From Flavobacteriales bacterium (GTDB lineage: Bacteria > Bacteroidota > Bacteroidia > Flavobacteriales_D > Sanyastnellaceae): DNA of 14,646 nucleotides. Below, one piece after another: positions 7,701 through 13,260 of the stretch; within the stretch, counting starts at the first letter, position 1; each line of letters begins with the position of its first letter. Location: contig JANRAA010000278.1 in NCBI GenBank assembly GCA_030728235.1, positions 1-14,646 on the forward strand. Reading direction: 5' to 3'. The position numbers and the translations under genes were made by a program. A model generated the notes under the pieces. That model saw nothing but the letters and a program-made list of their open reading frames with translations. It searched no databases and was not told the DNA's origin.

Positions 7701-9116
7701 AAGCACCTCAGCGTTGTTCAACGCTTGTCGCAGAGAGATGAATCCCAAACGGCTGTTGTATGTGTACTCCGACGTTGTAAGCTTTCTGGCATTACCTACC
7801 CTTTCGTAGTGAATACCTTGCTGGTAACCCATGTTCATAGCTGCAATGGCGGCATTTGCACCAGTGTAGTTCATAACATTCGGGTTGGTAGTGAAGTCGG
7901 TGAAGATATCGTTGTTCAGGTTGGATGGATTTCGCGACGCATTGATTTGGAGGTCGGGACCATCTGATAGCAAGCCGACAGGTAGGTCGGAAGAAATATA
8001 GTTCGGGTGTTCCCCTAGATCGGTAACAGCGATAACGTTGCGGACATCCTGTGTGTTTGCTTGCAAGTTAACCGCCCAAACCTCAATACGTGTGATGTTT
8101 ACACCCGAGTTTACAACCGGTAAACTACGCATAGCGTTGTCGTATTGATCACGGAAATAGGTTGACAGGAAGTAGTGTTTATTGGCCTCGTAGTTATCAG
8201 CGCGGATGTCGAACAATTGCGTTTGCGCCCCACCTTGCACTTGAATGTCTTTACGTTCACCTTGTTGCTGAGAGAAAACCGTAGTATTTCGGAGACGACC
8301 GAACTGCGTTTCCATTTTCAGACCGAACAGACTTTGGCTACCGGTAATCAGCGTCCCGCGGAGCGGAAGACTTACGTTACCAGCTTCAATTTTTTTGATG
8401 ATTTCATCTTCGTCGCCCGTGTACTCCAGCTTCATTTGGTTTTCGAAGTTGAAAGTCGCCTCGGTATTAAACTGCGTGGTAAGCTGCATTTTGGTACCGA
8501 TGTTACCTACCAAGTTCAACTGAATACGTTGATCGAAATCAAACGTTGTTATTCTGCGCTGTCGTTCAGGGATACGTGGGTTTTCTGTTTTAGACGTATT
8601 GAAACCGAAGGTAAGTTCAGCAGAACCTTGCGGACGGATTTCAATTTCATTGCTACCGAAGATGTTTTTGAAACCTTCCCCACCCACGTCTAGTTTTGGT
8701 GCCCAAGCGCGATCTGCTTCATCTTCTTCTTCTTGGCGCTTGTTCCAATATTCGCTCAAGTTCGAACGAATATCGTAGTTCAGGTATTCATCGAGAGTGT
8801 AAGACGTAGCACTTCGGAAGACGATTGAGTCACCAATCATTTGAACCACCACATACCCACCTGTTTCTTCGTCGTATTGAACGTCGTAATGGATGTTCTC
8901 TGGCCAATCAAGGCTCACCCCACCTGTATTTTCAACTGGATTAAAAGGATCTTCACCATGAGGCATAGGCAAGTCGACCTTACCGGTATCAGCCACAATT
9001 GGTTTATAGACATGGCGATTCTCTTTCCAACCGGCCGGCAGTTCAACTGCAGATCCGGCGAAGATGATCGCCAATAACGAGCCTATAAAGAAGTACTTGA
9101 CCGCTCTCCCCAACAT
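1743..9116 (-). CDS. sprA: T9SS outer-membrane translocon SprA (Sov)
   Basis: This is the giant outer-membrane channel of the type IX secretion system. It exports folded proteins bearing the C-terminal sorting domain and, in gliding species, surface adhesins. At 2457 residues it matches the family (about 2400-2500), whose characterised member forms a 36-stranded barrel. An N-terminal signal peptide is visible (hydrophobic core about 8-22). Family signatures include YLDDFEGS at 847-854, the NRAKLSWYNIDPQF block near 896-910, RFIRMFMKGW near 1260-1270, and WVNELRLTDF at 1523-1532. The second half is dominated by alternating aromatic beta strands and ends in LTLRFQLS, a typical barrel C-terminus. 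Two hydrophilic inserts, a Lys/Gly-rich one at 1657-1694 and one at about 1950-1985, probably lie in loops. The frame is intact. The gene starts 3 bases after ruvA stops, so it is co-transcribed with ruvA and maeB. Without it, T9SS cargo such as the two proteins to the right would not be secreted. Confidence 0.97.
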   Translation of the reverse strand: MLGRAVKYFFIGSLLAIIFAGSAVELPAGWKENRHVYKPIVADTGKVDLPMPHGEDPFNPVENTGGVSLDWPENIHYDVQYDEETGGYVVVQMIGDSIVFRSATSYTLDEYLNYDIRSNLSEYWNKRQEEEDEADRAWAPKLDVGGEGFKNIFGSNEIEIRPQGSAELTFGFNTSKTENPRIPERQRRITTFDFDQRIQLNLVGNIGTKMQLTTQFNTEATFNFENQMKLEYTGDEDEIIKKIEAGNVSLPLRGTLITGSQSLFGLKMETQFGRLRNTTVFSQQQGERKDIQVQGGAQTQLFDIRADNYEANKHYFLSTYFRDQYDNAMRSLPVVNSGVNITRIEVWAVNLQANTQDVRNVIAVTDLGEHPNYISSDLPVGLLSDGPDLQINASRNPSNLNNDIFTDFTTNPNVMNYTGANAAIAAMNMGYQQGIHYERVGNARKLTTSEYTYNSRLGFISLRQALNNAEVLAVSYEYTLNGQTYQVGTLSQDGFTAPSALVLKMLKASITRVDLDNGAPAPLWDLMMKNVYNIGAFGVNKENFRFDVWYNDPSTGIDLNYIPRQPLEGQLLLQLINLDRLDVNNFPNKDGFFDFIDNAATQGGTIQAQTGRVFFPVVEPFGEHLKSVIESQVSDPNLAQSLINTIVFQPLYDSTKTAAQQIPALNRFKLRGQYQSSSSSDISLNALNVPQGSVTVTAGGVKLVENQDYTVDYNLGRVKILNQGLLDSGQPINISLESNSLFNIQMRTMLGSRFDYEVSDNLNLGATILNLRERPLTQKVNIGDEPVNNTLLGIDMAYQKESPFITRMVDKIPFIDTKATSNIDLSAEAAYMIPGHAKAIGKTGNSYLDDFEGSQSVIDIRNISQWFLASTPKLQPDLFPEGNLEDSLVYNYNRAKLSWYNIDPQFFQGNGLTDGQVPVDLRSDHRMREVLEGEVFPNRELAAGTPPLIPTLDLTFYPNERGQYNYELPNGAPGISSGLNTNGTLAEPDSRWGGIQRSLVTTDFEASNIQFIQFWLMDPFNSDSENINGGELYFNLGNVSEDVLNDSQLSYENGLPSPNQDNDTLQTTWGVTPDPAIFNVVNAFDNSSGNYITQDIGLDGLNSADERDYFQNWLAQVEGFLDPAAYNAYSSDPSADDFQFFRNPTAQNEDWSVLRRYKNFNGYEGNSDTRTPDGYPIAATTIPNTEDINQDITLSTIESYYQYKVSLRPQNLGEANIGNNYITDSFEKTVEVANGEQKTVRWYQFKIPIREFEKKVGGITDFRSIRFIRMFMKGWSEEATLRFARLELIRGEWWKYIGSLEGPQEIEQNDPSPTTFTISAVNIEENGNRDPVPYVIPPGIIREIDVGTANQRRLNEQSLSLEICNLQDGDARAAYRNISYDMRMYEKLKMYAHAEAGPDGTTLNDKDLTVFVRLGSDFNENYYEYEIPLKTTPWYTGNEDLIWPEENDVEIEFEKFQNLKISRPVGYPTFQEFVKEDGKAVLRVKGNPNLANVIVVMIGVRNPDKDNNLFSSDDGLAKCANIWVNELRLTDFNEKGGWAAVARMNANLADFGNLSVAANMSTPGWGTLEQSVLERQRETKRGVDANTTLQLGKFFPENLGVQLPMYLGYSETVSTPQFDPLAPDIEMADRDLTPERRKKSQSYIRRRSINFTNVKIDPKGGGPKKPKAGKEKEGGDLTAEGDKGGKKDKQKSDKPHFYDLGNFSVSYGYNETYRRDINLEFQMQKNYTGGLNYTFNNKPKEVKPFANIGFVSKAAYMKWLKDFNFYTGIKSFGFNSTMNRSYETSRVRNNTAELFGVETNVLIQTQAMKTWNWARTYNVAYDITKGLKFNYSANNLALIGEPAGVINKEDVDWYTAYKDTVWTNIKNFGETTNYNHNTSLSYKLPFDKIPILDFLSSDATYAASYRWDRAPFSQDSLGHTIQNSRNLSLSAQANMTNLYNKVPILKEINSTSQKGKGGKTNNQDRDGFGDVEEKDKKNKDRINPLHEALRFLMMVRNVSGSYTKNEGLMLPGYAQKTQLVGMDPQFNAPGLPFILGQQNTDVFGNEVDNFAIMASQKGWLIQSPYLNNPYSETFSETWNLRANLEPIKYLKIELTATRQESRNLQSFFRFNDDPLVNDYEFQSPVETGNFSASSITWRTAFSKDDKDFNSDVFDAFLLNRLAVSERLNAETYRLDAPNPNGYYDGWGPTSQDVTIAAFLAAYTGTDAAKVKLDPFKTTMAPNWRITYDGMTKIQSIKKYFKQFNVNHTYRSTMNTSYVTNLNYAEDAAGRPTATDASEFANFIPQRQINTVSISEQMAPLVGFDMTLKTKGKNDPQIRVEFARDRMISLGLANYQITETKGNSIILGLGYRFTEVPNPFYRKRGKLPVEMLKDTQLSLRADLTIRDNVTIIRKMQELQNQPTAGQRIFSLKTTADLEVSKKLTLRFFFDHQLTRPKISTSFPTSNISSGLTLRFQLS

Positions 9117-9119
9117 TGC

Positions 9120-9704
9120 TTACAGTTGTTTGAGCGCTTTTTTGATCAAATCTTCAACAGAAATGTCAGTCCCTTCGGTTTTCACAATCGAATCGAGTGT
9201 TTTTTGTGCTTTGGTTTTGTCGAAGCCGAGCGACGACAAAGCACTTAACGCTTCACCTATCGCAGTATTGCCTCCGACATAAATTTTTTCGGTTATATCG
9301 CTATCACCTGAAAATTTATCGTGCAAATCTACAATTATTCTTTGGGCTGTTTTAGCGCCTATACCTTTCACATTTTGGAGAGCTGAAACATCTCCTGAAA
9401 GAATGGCCGCTACGAGCTCAGAGGCTGATAGTGATGAAAGAATCATGCGAGCAGTATTAGCTCCCACACCCGAAACGGATATTAATTTTCGAAACATCTG
9501 ACGTTCACCCTCATCGGCGAAGCCATATAGTTCATGCGCATCTTCTCGAATTACTTCATGAATGAGGATCATGCCTGCTTCGTCTGAAGAAAGACGAGAA
9601 GTAGTATTGAGCGAGACATGAACAAAATAGCCCACGCCAGCGCATTCAATCACCACATGCGTCAGTGATCTGTCGGTAATTCTTCCTCGTAAGTGGTTAA
9701 TCAT
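9120..9704 (-). CDS. ruvA: Holliday junction branch migration subunit RuvA
   Basis: RuvA binds four-way Holliday junctions as a tetramer and loads the RuvB ATPase, which drives branch migration in recombinational repair. The 194-residue length is standard. Domain I is an OB fold (about 1-62) beginning INHLRGRI and ending in the conserved REDAHELYGF motif at 53-62. Domain II has two helix-hairpin-helix motifs, LISVSGVGANTARMIL (74-89) and LQNVKGIGAKTAQRII (109-124), which contact DNA. Domain III (about 147-194) is the small helical region that contacts RuvB, with the EALSALSSLGF segment. The start lies 2 bases after the maeB stop and the stop lies 3 bases before sprA, so it sits in the middle of one transcript. 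No ruvB or ruvC is present here. Confidence 0.97.
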   Translation of the reverse strand: MINHLRGRITDRSLTHVVIECAGVGYFVHVSLNTTSRLSSDEAGMILIHEVIREDAHELYGFADEGERQMFRKLISVSGVGANTARMILSSLSASELVAAILSGDVSALQNVKGIGAKTAQRIIVDLHDKFSGDSDITEKIYVGGNTAIGEALSALSSLGFDKTKAQKTLDSIVKTEGTDISVEDLIKKALKQL

Positions 9705-9706
9705 TC

Positions 9707-11971
9707 CTATTTATATTGTGCATCCACCACAGCTATTCTCACCATGTTCACGATTTCGCGAACCGAAGAACCCATTTGGAGAATGTGCACGGGTTTTTTC
9801 ATCCCCAGCAAAATTGGCCCAATAATTTCCTTTTCGCCAAGTTCTTGCATTAACTTATATGCAATGTTCCCGGAAGAAAGGTTGGGAAAGATAAGTGTAT
9901 TTGTTTTCTTCCCTTTCAAAGTGCTGAAAGGAAAATTTTCAGAAATCATATCGGCATTTAGCGCAAAGTTGGCTTGTATTTCACCGTCGACAATCAAGTC
10001 TGGATGATCCCTGTGTAGGATTGCCGCCGCTTTGCTCATTTTTTCGACATCCTTACCAGAAGAAGATCCGAAATTAGAATAGCTCAGCATTGCAATTCTT
10101 GGCGTAATTTTCATTCTCTTCACTGCTTTTGCAACCAGTAAAGTAATGTCTACCAGTTCTTCAGCTGTCGGATCCACGTTCACCGTTGTATCCGCAAAGA
10201 AAATCGGACCATCCGACGACTGAATGATGTACATACCTGCCACACGACCTGCATTTTCCTCCATGCCAATGATATGCAAAGCCGGACGAATCACATTTCT
10301 ATAGTTTCGTGTTAAGCCAGAAATCAGCGCATCAGCGTAACCTGTTTCAACCAGCATTGCTCCGAAATAATTCCGTTCTCTAAGAATACGCGTCGCCTCT
10401 AGCAACGTCATTCCTTTGCGTTGGCGACGCTCATAGAGCACCTCCCCAAAAGCATCTCTTCTTTCCTTTTCTTTCGCGTCGCGAGGATCGATGATCTCTA
10501 CGTTCGGGAGTTCGATTTTGTGCGCTTTTATCAATTCCTTGATAACAGGCACGCTTCCTAAAAGCACAGGAATAGCTACCCCTTCATCAAATGCTTGCTC
10601 TGCAGCCTTGAGAATCTTGTAATTATCCGCCTCGGCGAAAACGACTCTTTTCGGACGTTTTCTTGCTCTTTCAGCAATTCCACGAAGCAATTTATTGTCG
10701 CGACCGAGTCGATTTCCCAGTTCTTGTTCATAGGCATCCCAATCGGTTATCATCACGCGAGCAACACCTGAGTCAATTGCTGCCTTTGCGACAGCAGAAG
10801 CCACAGCTGTAATCAAACGTGGATCTAACGGTTTCGGAATGATCAGTTCTCGACCAAAGGAAATATTTCGTGCGTCGTATGCTTCATTCACTTCATCAGG
10901 CACAGGTTCTTTGGCAAGTTCAGCAATGGCTCTTACTGCTGCCAGTTTCATTTCCGTGTTGATGCGTCGCGCTCGAACATCAAGCGCACCGCGGAAAATG
11001 TACGGGAACCCGAGAACGTTGTTAACTTGGTTAGGATGGTCTGAACGACCGGTAGCCATGATAATGTCTTTTCGCGTTTTCAGAGCCACGTCATAAGGAA
11101 TCTCTGGTTCTGGATTCGCTAGGGCAAACACAATGGGGTTTGGCGCCATCGCCTTGATCATTTCAGGCTTCAGCAAACCACCTTTGCTCAGGCCGAGAAA
11201 GACATCGGCACCCTTCATGGCTTTTAGCAGATCAATCGATTCATCATCGATAGCGAATACTGCCTTTTTCTCATCTAGGTTTGTCCGCCCCTTGTGCACC
11301 AACCCCTTCGAGTCAAAAATGATAATATTCTCTAGTTTCGCGCCAAGTCGGAGGTACAAATCGAGGCACGACATCGCCGCAGCGCCAGCGCCACTTACAA
11401 CAATTCGGGCATCTTCTATTTTCTTATCTGCTAATTCAAGCGCGTTGAGCAGCGCCGCAGACGAAATGATCGCCGTACCGTGCTGATCATCGTGCATCAC
11501 CGGAATATCGAGAGCTTCGACCAATCGGCGTTCAATTTCAAACGCTTCAGGCGCTTTGATATCTTCCAGATTTATTCCACCAAAAGTCGGTGAGATCGCG
11601 ATGACCGTTTCAACAAATTTATCGACATCAGCAGCGTCGATTTCTATGTCGAAAACATCAATGTCTGCAAATATTTTGAAAAGAATACCCTTTCCTTCCA
11701 TCACAGGCTTACTGGCTTCAGGGCCAATGTCGCCAAGACCAAGCACGGCAGTTCCATTGGTTATTACAGCAACAAGATTTCCTTTGGCCGTGTATTGGTA
11801 GACATCATCTTTCTTCTTAGCGATGGCCAAACAAGGTTCAGCAACACCTGGAGAATATGCAAGCGAGAGGTCGCGTTGAGAGCTCGTTGGTTTGGTAGGT
11901 ACAACCTCGATTTTACCTTTCCTCCCTGAAGAGTGGTAATCGAGTGCCTCCTGTTTTCGTATTTTACTCAT
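9707..11971 (-). CDS. maeB: NADP-dependent malic enzyme, MaeB type (malic + PTA-like domains)
   Basis: This enzyme decarboxylates malate to pyruvate with reduction of NADP, linking the TCA cycle to pyruvate and NADPH supply. It is 754 residues from the chosen ATG, as expected for the MaeB class. The N-terminal malic domain holds SLAYSPGVAEPC (36-47), AVLGLGDIGP (75-84), GGINLEDIKAPE (131-142, acidic metal ligands) and DDQHGTA (161-167). A Rossmann glycine motif, GAGAAA, lies at 194-199. The C-terminal part, from about 437, is a phosphotransacetylase-like domain that in this class is regulatory rather than catalytic, binding acetyl-CoA in characterised homologues. An upstream in-frame ATG at 12022 is rejected because it lies inside the preceding terminator and adds an unconserved 17 residues. 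First gene of the maeB-ruvA-sprA transcript. The cofactor preference is inferred from the family. Confidence 0.96.
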   Translation of the reverse strand: MSKIRKQEALDYHSSGRKGKIEVVPTKPTSSQRDLSLAYSPGVAEPCLAIAKKKDDVYQYTAKGNLVAVITNGTAVLGLGDIGPEASKPVMEGKGILFKIFADIDVFDIEIDAADVDKFVETVIAISPTFGGINLEDIKAPEAFEIERRLVEALDIPVMHDDQHGTAIISSAALLNALELADKKIEDARIVVSGAGAAAMSCLDLYLRLGAKLENIIIFDSKGLVHKGRTNLDEKKAVFAIDDESIDLLKAMKGADVFLGLSKGGLLKPEMIKAMAPNPIVFALANPEPEIPYDVALKTRKDIIMATGRSDHPNQVNNVLGFPYIFRGALDVRARRINTEMKLAAVRAIAELAKEPVPDEVNEAYDARNISFGRELIIPKPLDPRLITAVASAVAKAAIDSGVARVMITDWDAYEQELGNRLGRDNKLLRGIAERARKRPKRVVFAEADNYKILKAAEQAFDEGVAIPVLLGSVPVIKELIKAHKIELPNVEIIDPRDAKEKERRDAFGEVLYERRQRKGMTLLEATRILRERNYFGAMLVETGYADALISGLTRNYRNVIRPALHIIGMEENAGRVAGMYIIQSSDGPIFFADTTVNVDPTAEELVDITLLVAKAVKRMKITPRIAMLSYSNFGSSSGKDVEKMSKAAAILHRDHPDLIVDGEIQANFALNADMISENFPFSTLKGKKTNTLIFPNLSSGNIAYKLMQELGEKEIIGPILLGMKKPVHILQMGSSVREIVNMVRIAVVDAQYK

Positions 11972-11980
11972 AGCAGGGGG

Positions 11981-11988
11981 CAAAATTA
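11981..11988 (-). promoter_or_regulatory. Candidate -7 element for the maeB-ruvA-sprA transcript
   Basis: The minus strand reads TAATTTTG, an exact TAnnTTTG box, 9 bases upstream of the maeB start codon. No perfect TTG lies 17-23 bases upstream; the best is TTC at a spacing of 20. A start site a few bases past the box would leave a leader of only a few bases or none. It is the only good promoter-like sequence between the upstream terminator and maeB. Confidence 0.5.
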
Positions 11989-12020
11989 GGGTCTTTTTAT
12001 TGAAGAGAGAATCAGAATGC

Positions 12021-12050
12021 AAAAGAAAAGGGTTACCGAAGTAACCCTTT
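12021..12050 (-). terminator. Rho-independent terminator with UUCG loop
   Basis: A perfect 10-bp stem pairs 12027-12036 with 12041-12050. On the minus strand it reads AAAGGGTTAC, TTCG, GTAACCCTTT. The loop is the very stable C(UUCG)G tetraloop, and the stem is followed by TCTTTTG. It lies 22 bases beyond the stop of the small T9SS cargo gene and ends its transcript before the maeB promoter. On the plus strand the loop is CGAA and the following bases are A-rich, so it should act only leftward. Confidence 0.9.
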
Positions 12051-12072
12051 AAAAATAGCTCATCGAGACGAA

Positions 12073-12837
12073 CTATTTCGAAACAACAAATTTACGTGTA
12101 GCATGTACACCAGAGTTATCTACTAAGGTGTAAAAGTATACACCAGCTCCGAACTCATCGGCATTGATAAACACCAAACCAGAAGGGTTGTTCAAAGCGA
12201 TTTCTTTCACTTTCGCGCCAACCATGTTGTAAACAACTACTTGACGGCCTTGAGCATTATTTGGAAAACTGTAAGAAAACGATGCTACACCTTGGATAGG
12301 GTTTGGAGCGATATCTCCGAGAGAAAATTCTGGTTTCTCATCAACACCTACTGTGCATGCTGCATCGATACAAAATATTACTTCCTGACAAGTCTCGTTG
12401 GCTGGGTTATCATTATCGAAGAAGCAGTAACGAATGCGCGCAGCTCCAGGAACTCCATGATGCTCGTAGTAACCATGGAAAGATTCGTTGGTCTCTCCTG
12501 GTTGCATTGTTACAATAAGTGAGGCGTTGGTTCCTGATTGGGCTGTTCCATATCCATAACAAATCGGACCCCAGCAGAAACGTTCGATAAAACCATCAGC
12601 CCCAAAAGTGTAAGGGTTGTTCCAAGGGGTTGGGTGTTCGAAAACTTCGCGGTAAACGCGGACATTTATTTCAGAAGAAGAGCTATTGGTAACACCCCAG
12701 TGAGCATCTAGTTCGTCATCGGCTTGGTTGGTAGAAACGCCTGAAACCTCAGTTACCGTATCTACGAGGGTTAAAGATTGCGCAGAAGCAGTGGTAACCG
12801 CAGCGGCAAACAAGGAAAGGAATAGAACTCTTTTCAT
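12073..12837 (-). CDS. Small secreted Cys-rich protein with T9SS type A sorting domain
   Basis: A 254-residue protein of unknown function. A signal peptide of about 19 residues (MKRVLFLSLFAAAVTTASA, then Q) sends it to the periplasm. The last 80 or so residues (about 172-254) form a T9SS type A sorting domain: an APNP start, a VVVYNMVGAKV strand, an AGVYFYTL strand and the closing RKFVVSK. This domain would be removed on export through SprA, releasing or anchoring the rest at the surface. The functional part (about 20-168) looks all-beta and has six cysteines (88, 93, 138, 150, 156, 161), including an FCWGPICYGYG segment and a RYCFFDNDNP segment. I recognise no catalytic motif. An in-frame ATG at 12894 would add 19 residues before a proper signal peptide, so the start at 12835-12837 is preferred. 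It is single-gene, with its own terminator and divergent from the thioredoxin-fold gene. Confidence 0.88.
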   Translation of the reverse strand: MKRVLFLSLFAAAVTTASAQSLTLVDTVTEVSGVSTNQADDELDAHWGVTNSSSSEINVRVYREVFEHPTPWNNPYTFGADGFIERFCWGPICYGYGTAQSGTNASLIVTMQPGETNESFHGYYEHHGVPGAARIRYCFFDNDNPANETCQEVIFCIDAACTVGVDEKPEFSLGDIAPNPIQGVASFSYSFPNNAQGRQVVVYNMVGAKVKEIALNNPSGLVFINADEFGAGVYFYTLVDNSGVHATRKFVVSK

Positions 12838-13260
12838 AAACATCGATTTAAAGTCTAAATATACACCATACAACGATGTAAACAGACACCCCACCTATGA
12901 AAGCCAAATCGGTTAAATTTTAGGAATCCAAGAAACTATTACTTTCCAAATTTCAAAATAGTTCGTAATTGTAAGAAACAGAGCGTGCAACTGCGTCGGC
13001 ATGTGCCATATAATTGCTTGAGAAACCAACATTTACCCTTGTAGAAACAAGAATCAAAGAATGCAGACCCATCTGAACAGACATGTATAAATCTGTATTT
13101 CAACGCTTTAAGTTGTTTTCAACCGAGGCAACACCCTGTTATCAGCACCAAGAAGTTACCATTTGGAATACGATATTCAGGCAAACAGAAATAAAATCTT
13201 CGGATAAATTAAACTAAGTTCGTGCTTCCCAAAAGTTAAGGAACAATTAATTCAACTCTT
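12838..13260. other. 423-base intergenic gap between two divergent T9SS cargo genes
   Basis: This A/T-rich stretch has stops in all frames and no gene I can support. It must carry promoters for both flanking genes. For the left gene the best box is TATATTTA on the minus strand (12856-12863), one base off TAnnTTTG. For the right gene the best is TAAGTTCG (13215-13222), also one base off and without a good TTG at the right distance. Short imperfect inverted repeats are present, such as AACTATT...AATAGTT near 12932-12965 and CTTGT...ACAAG near 13038-13052, but they are too short to interpret. No tRNA, CRISPR or insertion-sequence ends were seen. Confidence 0.6.
12856..12863 (-). promoter_or_regulatory. 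Weak candidate -7 box for the small T9SS cargo gene
   Basis: The minus strand reads TATATTTA, differing from TAnnTTTG only in the last base, 18 bases before the start codon. No clear TTG at 17-23 bases upstream supports it, so it is a tentative call based mainly on position. Confidence 0.3.

Noticed and set aside
11972..12022. Upstream in-frame ATG for the malic enzyme
   Set aside because: The ATG falls in the T tract of the preceding terminator and upstream of the likely promoter box. The family N-terminus begins at the later MSKIRK.
12838..12894. Upstream in-frame ATG for the small T9SS cargo
   Set aside because: It would put 19 unrelated residues in front of a complete signal peptide, and the candidate promoter lies within this stretch.
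13009..13016. TATAATTG as a promoter for the rightward gene
   Set aside because: It is one base off TAnnTTTG, has no TTG at the right distance, and lies about 245 bases from the start codon.
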